In this document: one piece after another, positions 1-7,223 of the stretch
Layout of the letters: each line of letters begins with the position of its first letter
Position numbering within the stretch: position 1 is the stretch's first letter
Assembly: GCA_937927665.1 (NCBI GenBank)
Contig: CALBRY010000678.1
Location: 1-14,851, forward strand
Origin: an uncultured Chloroflexota bacterium
GTDB taxonomy: Bacteria; Chloroflexota; Anaerolineae; Aggregatilineales; Phototrophicaceae
Direction of reading: 5' to 3'
DNA length: 14,851 nucleotides
The notes under the pieces: model-generated
What the model saw: only the letters and a program-made list of their open reading frames with translations
Told to the model about the DNA's origin: nothing
The model's database searches: none
Program-made: the position numbers and the translations under genes

Positions 1-823
1 CGCGCGCGTCCTGCCACTGTTTAAGCTCGCTGGCGAGGTCTTCACGAACGTTGTACTGCTTATCACTGACGCCATGACCTGCATAGCGGTACGTGAGCGC
101 TTCCAGCAGCACAGGACCTTTTTTCTTTGCATAGGCGGCGGCTTGCGAGATCGCTTCGTACATTTCGACGACGTTTTGACCGTCCACCCGTCCGCCGTCC
201 TTGATACCGTAAGCGGCGGCGCGTTTGTGTAGCTGCGGCTGACCGCTCGAATCTTCGATGCGCGTCCCCATGCCGACGAGGTTGTTTTCGATCAACCAGA
301 TGACGGGCAAATCCCAGACCGCCGCCATGTTGACCGCTTCATGGAAGTAGCCGTTGTTGGTCGCACCATCGCCCATAAAGCACAGAACGACATTCGGCTC
401 TTTCATGTACCTGACCTTGAGCGCGATTCCGGTTGCCAGCGGGAAATGTCCGCCGACAATGGCATATCCGCCCCAGAAATTGTGTGCGCGGCTCGCCAGA
501 TGCATCGATCCGCCTTTGCCACCGCTCACGCCCGTCCGTTTGCCCATCATTTCTGCCATGAGCGGTTTCGCATCGACTCCGCGTGCCAGCGCGATCCCAT
601 GATCGCGGTAGGCGGTGATCACATGATCGCCTTCACCGAGCGCGGCGAGTGCCCCCACGCCGACCGCCTCGTGACCGCTGTAGAGATGCAGGTACACACC
701 GGTGATCTTGTGGTCTTTATAGAGTGCGTCGCAGCGTTCTTCAAACTGCCGGATAAGGACGATCTGATAGTACCAGTCGAGCAGGGTTTCCCGGCTCAAC
801 GTTGTGGATTGTTCCACAGCCAT
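1..823 (-). CDS. pdhA: Pyruvate dehydrogenase E1 component, alpha subunit (3' end outside window)
   Basis: ThDP-dependent E1-alpha subunit; with E1-beta it decarboxylates pyruvate (or a related 2-oxo acid) and reductively acetylates the lipoyl group of E2. The first 274 residues are visible; the family is usually about 320-360 residues, so the C-terminal part and probably the beta-subunit gene lie off the left edge. Seen directly: the E1-alpha entry segment 'IRQFEERC' (residues 24-31), 'AYRDHG' (71-76), 'GGKGGSMH' (101-108), the ThDP/Mg motif from GDG at 151-153 to ENN at 179-181, and the 'YRYAGHGVSD' loop (245-254) matching the phosphorylation-loop region of PDH E1-alpha. The start is ATG at 823, with an AGGAG Shine-Dalgarno about 7 nt upstream. 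Branched-chain 2-oxo acid or acetoin dehydrogenase E1-alpha are alternatives that sequence alone cannot exclude, but the motifs read closest to PDH. Confidence 0.93.
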   Translation of the reverse strand, partial: MAVEQSTTLSRETLLDWYYQIVLIRQFEERCDALYKDHKITGVYLHLYSGHEAVGVGALAALGEGDHVITAYRDHGIALARGVDAKPLMAEMMGKRTGVSGGKGGSMHLASRAHNFWGGYAIVGGHFPLATGIALKVRYMKEPNVVLCFMGDGATNNGYFHEAVNMAAVWDLPVIWLIENNLVGMGTRIEDSSGQPQLHKRAAAYGIKDGGRVDGQNVVEMYEAISQAAAYAKKKGPVLLEALTYRYAGHGVSDKQYNVREDLASELKQWQDAR

Positions 824-841
824 TGGGACTCCTCATGACTT

Positions 842-864
842 CCGGGGTAGCTAAAGCGCCCCGG
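842..864 (-). other. Small hairpin in the pdhA 5' leader
   Basis: CCGGGG (842-847) and CCCCGG (859-864) form a 6-bp GC-only stem with an 11-nt loop in the transcript. It sits about 18 nt upstream of the pdhA ATG and just before the Shine-Dalgarno. It could modulate translation or mRNA stability; the function is inference. Confidence 0.4.
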
Positions 865-918
865 CTTCTTCCTCAATTGTGTAGCAAGATTTGGCGGAAA
901 GTTACGACATTATGCACA

Positions 919-948
919 ATTTTACCTTACGTAAGGTTTGATCGGCAA
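919..948 (-). promoter_or_regulatory. Candidate pdhA promoter with palindromic operator in the spacer
   Basis: Reading the minus strand, TTGCCG (943-948) is followed after 18 nt by TAAAAT (919-924), a plausible sigma-70-type promoter. The predicted transcript starts near 912, giving a leader of about 90 nt. The spacer contains the perfect 14-bp palindrome ACCTTACGTAAGGT (924-937), which overlaps the -10 by one base. A dimeric regulator bound there would block RNA polymerase. Confidence 0.5.
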
Positions 949-1168
949 AGGTGAATATGCTTAAAAAGTTGGTGGGTCGGGTGGTGATGAACGTCCAATA
1001 GCAACCTTGACGCGGATCAATACACTTTATGATGTTTTATGCTTAACAAAACTGGTTGCACGGACTGCTTTACTTCCTTCTAAAGCACGTTAAAATGGAG
1101 GTAGGACTTTTGGGCTATCTCACCCGAAACTCTGCGCAGCCGAGATAGCCTTGCACTTGGGGGTCTTC
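949..1168 (+). promoter_or_regulatory. Upstream region and structured leader of the secreted-protein gene
   Basis: No gene is visible between the two divergent genes (824-1168). Candidate promoter: TTGACG (1007-1012), a 15-nt spacer (short) and TATGAT (1028-1033). Downstream lie two perfect inverted repeats. TGCTTTA/TAAAGCA (1066-1072 and 1081-1087) has an 8-nt loop. GGCTATCTC/GAGATAGCC (1113-1121 and 1142-1150) has a 20-nt loop. A strong GGAGGT (1097-1102) lies between them but is 67 nt from the ATG, too far to serve it. The structured-leader reading is inference. Confidence 0.4.
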
Positions 1169-1963
1169 ATGGCAAAGGTTCGCGTTCTTCTCCTTCTCGT
1201 CGTGGCACTGTTTGTTTTTGCCTCCGTTGTTCCAACTTCAGCAGGTCTTTCACAACTCATGGTAGGTACGCTCGACAGCAGCGATCCCACGATCGCAGGA
1301 CGCCCGAGCGGTTTATCTGGCTGCCCTGCATTCCAGCCCGGCACACGCTACTATGAGGAGTACCAATTGAGTGTGACCGGTACGGGCGACTTCGATATTT
1401 TCGATTATGGCGAAATCGATGGCGATCCGACCACGATTGACGTTGTTGTCGCGTTGTATCGCATTGGTGAGTTCAACTCGGCAGATCCAACCGCTGGCTG
1501 CATGGTTGCGTATGATATGCCGCTTCAAGTACACGGCTTGACGACCGGCGTCTACACGTTGATCGTGACCAGCTTCAGTACAGGCGATGTTGGCGATTAC
1601 TACTTCGACTTCTTTGGCACGGCAGGCAATATCGAAATTACGGGCATCACGCTCAACCCGCTGGCGCGTGATGGACGCGAAAACCCGCAGGCATCGGCTC
1701 CGGTTGTGCTGTACTGCGTAGGCACACGCCTCGACCTGTATTCGACCGGCGGCGCGCTTCTGGGGTCGGTCGAAGATGGTGCGGGCGGCGCGTTCAGCGG
1801 CGTGCTGGTGACGGCGCGTGAAGATGGTCGCATGGAAGTGCTGGCACCGATGACAGATGGCAAGAGCTATCTGTATGTCTTCGATGGATGCTCGCATGGC
1901 GCGTTTGAGGCGTATACCGTCGAAAACGGCGTCGCGACTCAGTTCCATACGGGGCGCTACTAA
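1169..1963 (+). CDS. Secreted beta-rich protein, possibly pre-peptidase C-terminal-like
   Basis: A 264-residue exported protein without a confident family. Residues 1-26 are a clear signal peptide (MAKVR, then an 18-residue hydrophobic run ending 'PTSAG'). The mature part is rich in Thr, Gly, Asp and aromatic residues in an alternating beta pattern. The segment 'GLTTGVYTLIVTSF' followed by 'GDYYFDFFG' resembles the final strands of pre-peptidase C-terminal (PPC) beta-sandwich domains. A second, shorter beta domain appears to follow. Four cysteines in the mature chain (in GCPAF, AGCMV, LYCVG, DGCSH) could form two disulfides, which fits export. ATG 1169 is chosen because it gives a normal signal peptide; in-frame TTG codons at 1151 and 1157 would only add residues before it. 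The Shine-Dalgarno is weak (GGGGG at 1159-1163). A strong terminator follows, so the gene is monocistronic. Confidence 0.75.
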   Translation: MAKVRVLLLLVVALFVFASVVPTSAGLSQLMVGTLDSSDPTIAGRPSGLSGCPAFQPGTRYYEEYQLSVTGTGDFDIFDYGEIDGDPTTIDVVVALYRIGEFNSADPTAGCMVAYDMPLQVHGLTTGVYTLIVTSFSTGDVGDYYFDFFGTAGNIEITGITLNPLARDGRENPQASAPVVLYCVGTRLDLYSTGGALLGSVEDGAGGAFSGVLVTAREDGRMEVLAPMTDGKSYLYVFDGCSHGAFEAYTVENGVATQFHTGRY

Positions 1964-2001
1964 ACCGTATCGGGCAGCATGCCTTAAAATAACCTCTGGA
2001 A

Positions 2002-2035
2002 GGGCGTGGCAGAAACTGCCGCGCCCTTTTTATTT
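2002..2035 (+). terminator. Rho-independent terminator of the secreted-protein gene
   Basis: GGGCGTGGCAG (2002-2012) pairs with CTGCCGCGCCC (2016-2026), an 11-bp stem with one G-U pair and an AAA loop. The T-rich tail TTTTTATTT follows immediately. It starts 38 nt after the stop codon at 1963. Confidence 0.9.
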
Positions 2036-2047
2036 CGCCCGCACTCC

Positions 2048-2056
2048 TGCTATGCT
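2048..2056 (+). promoter_or_regulatory. Possible extended -10 for the endonuclease IV-like gene
   Basis: TGC-TATGCT fits the extended -10 form TGnTATnnT. It is the only promoter-like element between the terminator ending near 2035 and the ATG at 2095. No convincing -35 is present. Confidence 0.3.
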
Positions 2057-2094
2057 GATTACTTTCCGCAAAGCAGAGAGAATGTGACCTGACA

Positions 2095-2994
2095 ATGGCT
2101 GCACCTGCATACAAAGACTTGATCCGCTTTGGCACGGTAGGCGCTCCGCCTACAACGCCCGCTCCCGGCGGCACACCCAACGCGATCCGCCATATGAAAG
2201 AACTCGGCTTCGGGCATCTTGAAATTGCATGGGTGCAAAGCGTGCGTGTATCCGACGAGACATGCGCGGAGATCAAAGCGGTGGCGGCGCAGCGCGGCAT
2301 CAGCTTGAGCATTCATGCGCCGTACTTCATCAACCTGAACAGCCAAACCGAAGACTTGATGCGTAAAAGTGATGAGCGTCTGCTCGCCGCGGCGCGCAAA
2401 GGCTATTTGGCAGGCGCGCGCGATATTGTGTTCCACCCCGGCAGCTATCATTCGCAAGACCCGCAGATCGTCTATGAGCGCGCAAAAACAAAGATGATCG
2501 AACTGACGGGAATTTTGCGCGCAGAAGGCGTCGATGTGTTTTTGCGCCCGGAAACGATGGGAAAGTCTGCCATGTTCGGCAATCTGGAAGAATGTGTCCG
2601 GCTGTCGGTGGATGTCCCCGGCGTGCTCCCCGCGATTGATTGGGCGCATTTGCACGCTCGGCGCGGGGATGGATCATTCAACAGTTATGAGGAGTTCAGT
2701 GCCGCGCTCGACCTGATTAAGCGTGAACTGGGCGATCATGGACTCAAACAAATGCACTGTCACATGAGCGGCATCGAATACACGAAAAAGGGCGAAAAGC
2801 AGCACCTTCCGCTGAATGAAGCAGACTTCCGTTATCGTGATCTATTGTCGGCGCTGCTTGATTTTGGCTGCGAAGGAACGATCGCGGTTGAAGCGCCAGA
2901 ACCCTTCCATGTCGCGGATGCGCTGACTTTGCAAGCAAGCTATCGACGCTTGCAAGGCGCGGGGGTGGGTGAGGAAGAGGAAACGGTCGATTAA
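2095..2994 (+). CDS. Endonuclease IV-like AP endonuclease / xylose-isomerase-type TIM barrel
   Basis: A 299-residue TIM barrel of the AP endonuclease family 2 (endonuclease IV) superfamily, predicted to cut DNA 5' of abasic sites. Metal ligands expected for endonuclease IV can be placed in order: H74 (SIHAPYFINL, cf. HGSYLINL), H114 (FHPGS), E153 (RPETMG), D182 and H185 (AIDWAHLHAR), H221 or H223 (MHCHMSG), H237 (EKQHLPL) and E266 (VEAPEP). The 'HMSGIEY...KGEKQHL' and 'RPET' wording is that of the archaeal/Chloroflexota-type endonuclease IV homologues rather than of E. coli Nfo (ENTAGQG), so I withhold a symbol. Length is near the family norm of about 280 residues. The start follows a weak GAGAGAA. 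The gene ends 6 bp before the convergent response regulator, with no terminator in between. A sugar isomerase of the same fold is the alternative, but the near-complete zinc ligand set favours the nuclease. Confidence 0.78.
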   Translation: MAAPAYKDLIRFGTVGAPPTTPAPGGTPNAIRHMKELGFGHLEIAWVQSVRVSDETCAEIKAVAAQRGISLSIHAPYFINLNSQTEDLMRKSDERLLAAARKGYLAGARDIVFHPGSYHSQDPQIVYERAKTKMIELTGILRAEGVDVFLRPETMGKSAMFGNLEECVRLSVDVPGVLPAIDWAHLHARRGDGSFNSYEEFSAALDLIKRELGDHGLKQMHCHMSGIEYTKKGEKQHLPLNEADFRYRDLLSALLDFGCEGTIAVEAPEPFHVADALTLQASYRRLQGAGVGEEEETVD

Positions 2995-3000
2995 CGCTGT

Positions 3001-3360
3001 TTAATGAGCAGTAATTAGGCGAGTGACGATGCGGGACAGCGTTGACGGCGGAATCGGTTTTGTCACAAATGTGCCATATTTCATTGCTGTGACTTCCGGT
3101 TCAAAACGCTGTTCCGCCGAAAGCACAATCACACGGGTGTGATGTTCTTCAAGCGTCGTGTGCGTATCGCGGAGCAGGTCAATCCCGCGTTCGTTTTGAA
3201 CCCGCATATCACATAACATCAACTCAAACGTGTGCGACTCAAGCAGGCGACGGGCTTCATCAATTGAACTGGCTGTAAACGTATCAAATCCAAGCTTTAC
3301 CAAGGTGCGCACATAAATCTGCTGCGATTGTTGGTCATCCTCGACAATGAGAGCTTTCAT
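3001..3360 (-). CDS. Single-domain (CheY-like) response regulator
   Basis: A 119-residue receiver domain with no output domain. The acidic pair is at D8-D9 (IVEDD), the phospho-acceptor is D51 (LCDMR), the switch residue is S81 (VLSAE), and the lysine K101 is followed by the usual cis-proline neighbourhood (VTKPIPP). It would take phosphate from a histidine kinase and act by protein contact or as a phosphorelay intermediate. ATG 3360 has AAGGA about 7 nt upstream. It is divergent from the PAS histidine kinase at 3647, its obvious candidate partner. Confidence 0.93.
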   Translation of the reverse strand: MKALIVEDDQQSQQIYVRTLVKLGFDTFTASSIDEARRLLESHTFELMLCDMRVQNERGIDLLRDTHTTLEEHHTRVIVLSAEQRFEPEVTAMKYGTFVTKPIPPSTLSRIVTRLITAH

Positions 3361-3646
3361 GAGAGTTCCTTCATAATAGTCAGCAAGAGCTACACAAAGA
3401 TTGTAACAATTGTCGCTCGCGAAAGTTGTGAAAATATTATGAAATTCTCACTGCCACCCTAGTCACAATAACATTAAGTGAAATCTACACGCTGTTTACT
3501 TCCATTTTGATTATGATAGTGTTGGGAATCATGTACGATACCTAGGGGTTTTTGTCAACACAGCCGCCGAAATTCAATCACCCTACCATAATGATCATAA
3601 CGCCGCTGCTTCATGACAGATCTAGCGTGTAACGCGGAAATTGCGA
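3361..3646. promoter_or_regulatory. Divergent intergenic region between response regulator and histidine kinase
   Basis: 286 bases without an ORF, AT-rich compared with the flanking genes. It contains the 11-bp palindrome ATTGTAACAAT (3400-3410) overlapping ACAATTGT (3406-3413), plus AGTCACA (3461-3467), CATTAAGTG (3472-3480) and ATGATCAT. No -35/-10 pair with good spacing could be assigned in either direction, although both divergent promoters must lie here. AGTCACA, CATTAAGTG and TGTAACA recur upstream of the PAS gene at 14209. Confidence 0.4.
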
Positions 3647-4822
3647 ATGAGTCTTGTTGATAACAAAAAGAAAGACCAGCGCGCGAAACTGCGTGACGTT
3701 CAAGAAACGGTCGATGGGGAGTGGATCGGTTATTCTGCCCTATTCGAACAGAGCAGCGATGCCGTCTTTTTTATCGGGCTGGATCTGCATCATCTCGCCG
3801 TAAATGAGAGTGCATCCCGTATGTTTGGTTATACGCGGGATGAACTGCTCAAGCTGGAAATGCGCGATCTGGTTGTGCCTGATGAGCAGCCCAGCACGCG
3901 GCACACACTCGAACGGATGTTGAACGGCGAAGCGATGCCGATCTATGTCCGCATGTTTCGTCGTAAGGACAAAACGACGTTTCCGGCAGAGGTGAACGTC
4001 GCACTGATTCGCGACTCTGAAGGACACCCGCTCCACATTTTGAGCATGCTCCGCGACATCACCGAGCGTAAGCGGATCGAAAAGCAGGAATTGGAACTGC
4101 ACGCCCAGCGCGAAAAAGTGAGCATCCTCACGCAGTTGGGGCGTATCACCGCGCACGATCTCCGCACGCCGCTTTCGGTGATCAATATCAACCTTCACTT
4201 GATTTTACGCAGCGGCGACGCCGAATTTGTGCGCGACCGAGCGAGCAAAATCGAAGAACAGGTGCAAAAACTCAACAGCATGATCGACGATTTGCAGTTG
4301 ATCTCGCGGTTGGAAGCGGGCATGACCCCCCATTGGGAGTCGATTAGCGCAAACAACCTGATTACGCACACCGTCGAACAGCTTGAGCGGATGCGCGCAT
4401 CGCGGAAAATTCAGATTGACTGCATTCTCGCGCCGAATATGCCCGAATTTGAAAGCGATATGTACTATCTCAGTTCGTCCCTGTTTGCGCTGGTCGAAAA
4501 TGCGTTTCTATATACGCCTATGCACGGTCAGGTGACGATCCGCACATGGTACGCCGCCGAACAAGTCCACATCTCGGTTCAAGATAACGGAATCGGCATC
4601 ACGCCGGAAGAACGCGAACATATCTTCGACCCGTTCTTCAAAGGTGAAAATGCCAGCCGGGTCGAAGGCACGGGGGCTGGGCTGGGCTTGTCGATTGTGC
4701 GGCGCGTGATCGCCATGCACGGCGGCAGTATTGAGGTAGATAGTCAGCCGGGGGTGGGCAGCATATTCACCCTGCATCTGCCGCTGCATCCGATTCCCCA
4801 CGATACCGATCCGATATTGTGA
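3647..4822 (+). CDS. PAS-domain sensor histidine kinase
   Basis: A 391-residue cytoplasmic kinase; no membrane segment is visible. Domains: PAS about 28-144, beginning 'YSALFEQSSDAVFF' and ending with the PAC-type 'MLRDITERKR'; a short helical linker; HisKA with H-box 'ITAHDLRTPLS' (phospho-acceptor H170); HATPase_c with N-box 'ENAFLYTP' (N285), G1 'DNGIGI' (313-318), F-box 'FDPFFKG' and G2 'GTGAGLGLS' (341-349). All catalytic motifs are intact, so an active kinase is expected. The PAS has no recognisable haem, flavin or cysteine signature, so the signal is unknown. ATG 3647 is preferred over the in-frame TTG at 3641 because GGAAA lies 6 nt upstream of it. It is divergent from the single-domain response regulator and only 60 bp before the DUF4139 gene, so the latter might be co-transcribed. 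Confidence 0.95.
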   Translation: MSLVDNKKKDQRAKLRDVQETVDGEWIGYSALFEQSSDAVFFIGLDLHHLAVNESASRMFGYTRDELLKLEMRDLVVPDEQPSTRHTLERMLNGEAMPIYVRMFRRKDKTTFPAEVNVALIRDSEGHPLHILSMLRDITERKRIEKQELELHAQREKVSILTQLGRITAHDLRTPLSVININLHLILRSGDAEFVRDRASKIEEQVQKLNSMIDDLQLISRLEAGMTPHWESISANNLITHTVEQLERMRASRKIQIDCILAPNMPEFESDMYYLSSSLFALVENAFLYTPMHGQVTIRTWYAAEQVHISVQDNGIGITPEEREHIFDPFFKGENASRVEGTGAGLGLSIVRRVIAMHGGSIEVDSQPGVGSIFTLHLPLHPIPHDTDPIL

Positions 4823-4882
4823 GCGGGAACTAATCCTCACGCGCAAACGTCTTGCGAGTAACGGATTACAGGAGGCACCTCA

Positions 4883-6328
4883 ATGAAGAAACTTTGGATA
4901 CTCATCGCGTGCATGATGTTCTTGACTGGCGCGGTCATTGTTTCGGCGCAGGACGCGCCGGAAGTGACGTTTGAACCCGGTGTTTCGCTCGCCATTTATA
5001 ATCAGGGAACCGCGCTTGTGCAGGATCGGCGCATGTTTTCATTTGTCGAAGGCGAAAATCGTATTGATTTTACTGATGTCGCGTCGGGCATCGATCCCAC
5101 ATCGGTGACGTTTGTCAGCCTGACCGATCCGCTTACCAGCGTGATTGAACAGAATTATGCGTTTGATCTGGTCAGCGCGGATGCACTGGTCGCACGTTAT
5201 ATCGATCAGCGGATCACGGTCACGCTCAATGACGGCACCGTGTATGACGGTGTTCTGCTTGCCGCATACGGCGGCATCATCCTCCAGATGGATGACGGGC
5301 AGGTGATCACCATCACGCCCGATTCCGTCCGCGATCTACGTTTTCCTGATCTCCCCGGTGGACTCATCACGCGCCCAACCCTGCGCTGGCTGATCAGCAG
5401 TCCCATAGCAGGCGATCAATTGGTTCAGTTGACGTACTTGACGGGCGGCTTGAACTGGACAGCGGATTACAATATTTTGCTTTCGCCGGACAGCGATCTG
5501 CTTGACCTGAACGGCTGGATCACGCTGACGAATACCAGCGGCGCGACGTTCACCGATGCGAATGTCAAATTGATCGCCGGGGATGTCAACCGGATTTACG
5601 ATCAAGGAGTCCTAAGGGGAGAAGAGGTTGCATATATGGCGGATGCAGTCTTTGCGCCCGCGCCCGCAGTCGAACAGCGCGACATCAGCGAATATAAGCT
5701 GTACGAGATCGGGCGTCCGGTCACGGTTGCCGACCGCGAAACCAAGCAGGTCGAATTTGTGAGCGGTACGGAAATCCCCGCGACCGGCTACTTTGTCTAC
5801 GAGTCGAGCTACCCGTATTACGGCGGCTCTCCGATCTTCGATCAATATTACGGACTCAGCGGCGTGACGACAGTGCAATCGTGGCTGGAATTCACGACAG
5901 ATGATGAAGGCGGCTTAGGTGCTGACCTTCCGGCGGGACGCATCCGCGTATTTCAGGAAGATGTGGACGGCGCACCCGTGCTGATTGGCGAAAACACCAT
6001 CGATCACACGCCAGAAGGCGAAATGGTGAGTCTGCTGCTTGGCAACGCGTTTGATCTGGTGGGCGAACGTATCCAGACGGATTACACCTACTTTGGCTCG
6101 GATGTACTGGAAGAAACATTCCAGATTACGCTTCGCAGCCGCAAAGACGACGAAACGGTCGAAATCCGCGTGCCAGAGCATCTTTCGCGCTGGTCAACAT
6201 GGCAGATCATCAGCTCGTCTATACCGTACACGCAGCTTGACAGCAACACGATCGAGTTCCGCGCCAGTGTTGCGCCGGATCAAGAAGTCGTGATCACGTA
6301 CACGGTGCGTTACACCTTCCCGCGTTAA
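4883..6328 (+). CDS. Secreted DUF4139-family protein
   Basis: A 481-residue exported protein with a signal peptide at residues 1-22 (MKK, hydrophobic core, 'VSAQ' cleavage zone). The N-terminal beta region at about 30-105 ('LAIYNQGTALVQDRR', 'NRIDFTDVA') matches the opening of DUF4139 proteins. It is followed by an SH3/Sm-like stretch at about 106-153 ('ITVTLNDGTVYDGVLL', 'GIILQMDDG'). The DUF4139 core begins near 165 with the characteristic 'LTYLTGGLNWTADYN' (183-197), 'GWITLTNTSG' (211-220) and 'NVKLIAGDVNRI' (227-238). The C-terminus is an all-beta domain typical of the family. There is no coiled coil, so this is the short secreted form rather than the mucoidy-inhibitor-like form. The biochemical function of the family is not established. 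A strong AGGAGG (4870-4875) lies 7 nt before the ATG. Confidence 0.88.
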   Translation: MKKLWILIACMMFLTGAVIVSAQDAPEVTFEPGVSLAIYNQGTALVQDRRMFSFVEGENRIDFTDVASGIDPTSVTFVSLTDPLTSVIEQNYAFDLVSADALVARYIDQRITVTLNDGTVYDGVLLAAYGGIILQMDDGQVITITPDSVRDLRFPDLPGGLITRPTLRWLISSPIAGDQLVQLTYLTGGLNWTADYNILLSPDSDLLDLNGWITLTNTSGATFTDANVKLIAGDVNRIYDQGVLRGEEVAYMADAVFAPAPAVEQRDISEYKLYEIGRPVTVADRETKQVEFVSGTEIPATGYFVYESSYPYYGGSPIFDQYYGLSGVTTVQSWLEFTTDDEGGLGADLPAGRIRVFQEDVDGAPVLIGENTIDHTPEGEMVSLLLGNAFDLVGERIQTDYTYFGSDVLEETFQITLRSRKDDETVEIRVPEHLSRWSTWQIISSSIPYTQLDSNTIEFRASVAPDQEVVITYTVRYTFPR

Positions 6329-6346
6329 CGTTTAGATCATCAACAC

Positions 6347-6385
6347 AAAGGCGCAGAGAACCGCAAAATCATCTTTGCGCCTTTT
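6347..6385 (+). terminator. Probable terminator after the DUF4139 gene
   Basis: AAAGGCGCA (6347-6355) and TGCGCCTTT (6376-6384) form a perfect 9-bp stem with a 20-nt loop, followed by a short T-run. The arms contain the 'CACAAAGGCGCAGAG' wording that I recognise loosely from dispersed intergenic hairpins in environmental genomes, so it may also be a repeat copy. The long loop and short T-tract lower confidence. Confidence 0.55.
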
Positions 6386-6428
6386 CGTTATCCCATTTTC
6401 CTGAATCTCCTTGCGCGTGAGCGTGTCT

Positions 6429-6434
6429 TATAAT
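6429..6434 (+). promoter_or_regulatory. Candidate -10 (TATAAT) of the NUDIX gene
   Basis: A perfect TATAAT 47 nt before the ATG, but without a good -35 at 16-18 nt. A small hairpin, GGCTT-TTT-AAGCC (6446-6458), follows in the predicted leader. Confidence 0.45.
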
Positions 6435-6481
6435 GGTGTAAAGCAGGCTTTTTAAGCCGCAACCCATGAAGGAGTCAGGGG

Positions 6482-7138
6482 ATGCCGATCCCAAACTGGT
6501 TGGATTGGGCGCAGCGCCTTCAGGCGATCGCGCAGTCCGGCATGTATTACGCCGAACACTTTGATCAGCCGTTCGATCTGGAACGCTACCAACAGGTGAG
6601 CCGTATCGCCGCCGAAATCATCGCCGCCGCGCAAGCGGATTCGGTCGCCGCGTTTGAGCAGATCGAAGCGCTGTACGCCGCACAAGCAGGACATACCACG
6701 CCTAAAACGGATGTGCGCGGCGTGGTTTTTAAAGACGATAAAATTCTGCTGGTGCAAGAAAAACTCGATGGACTGCGCTGGACGCTTCCGGGCGGGTGGG
6801 CGGATGTCAACGAATCGGCGGCAGAATCGGTTGTGCGCGAAGTCTGGGAAGAATCAGGGTATCGCGTGCGCGCCGTCAAACTGCTGGCGCTGTTTGATCG
6901 GAATAAGCACCCCCATCCACCGTTCGTGTTTCACGCCTACAAAGCATTTTTCCGCTGTGCGTTGATCAGCGACGAGCAGACAATCCACCCGAACAACACC
7001 GAATCCGGCGAAACCCACTGGTTCAGCGAAAGCGAAATCGACGGGTTAGATTTATCGGTGGGGCGGGTGACGGCGGCGCAGATTCACCGCTGGTTCGTGC
7101 ATCTGCGATCGGCAGAACTGCCGACCGACTTTGATTAG
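6482..7138 (+). CDS. NUDIX hydrolase with N-terminal NUDIX_N_2-type domain
   Basis: A 218-residue enzyme predicted to hydrolyse nucleoside diphosphates linked to another moiety. Residues about 5-70 form the helical N-terminal domain ('WLDWAQRLQAIAQSG', 'YYAEHFDQPFDLERY') that precedes NUDIX domains in the ADP-ribose / CDP-choline pyrophosphatase-like group. The NUDIX box is complete: G105-x5-E111-x7-R119-E120-V-W-E123-E124-S-G126. The strand before it, 'RWTLPGGWADV', is the usual lead-in. The C-terminal 'THWFSESEIDGL' is a standard NUDIX closing element. The substrate cannot be fixed from sequence; ADP-ribose and CDP-choline are family precedents. AAGGAG lies 7 nt before the ATG. An 85-bp gap with its own -10 separates it from the next operon. 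Confidence 0.93.
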   Translation: MPIPNWLDWAQRLQAIAQSGMYYAEHFDQPFDLERYQQVSRIAAEIIAAAQADSVAAFEQIEALYAAQAGHTTPKTDVRGVVFKDDKILLVQEKLDGLRWTLPGGWADVNESAAESVVREVWEESGYRVRAVKLLALFDRNKHPHPPFVFHAYKAFFRCALISDEQTIHPNNTESGETHWFSESEIDGLDLSVGRVTAAQIHRWFVHLRSAELPTDFD

Positions 7139-7176
7139 GCGGACTGATTGTGCGCTGCTGGCATCGTTCAACCTTG

Positions 7177-7182
7177 TATAAT
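7177..7182 (+). promoter_or_regulatory. Candidate -10 (TATAAT) of the epimerase-permease-iolB operon
   Basis: A perfect TATAAT 41 nt before the ATG at 7224, again without a clear -35 at the standard distance (TTGTGC at 7148-7153 is 23 nt away). The AT-rich spot in an otherwise GC-rich 85-bp gap makes it the best promoter candidate for the three following genes. Confidence 0.45.
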
Positions 7183-7223
7183 CCTCAAGAGATGATTATC
7201 ACCAGCACGGCATAGAGGATCAC

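Noticed and set aside
341..838. Plus-strand frame of 165 codons at the left edge
   Set aside because: Antisense to pdhA, whose protein carries the full ThDP motif.
1313..1948. Minus-strand frame of 211 codons
   Set aside because: Lies opposite the secreted-protein gene, which has a signal peptide and a terminator; the minus translation has no domain.
2059..2655. Minus-strand frame of 198 codons
   Set aside because: Antisense to the endonuclease IV-like gene and runs across its 5' region; no ribosome site or motif.
4823..4882. Small inverted repeat TAATCC/GGATTA between kinase and DUF4139 gene
   Set aside because: A 6-bp stem with a 26-nt loop and no T-tract; within chance expectation.
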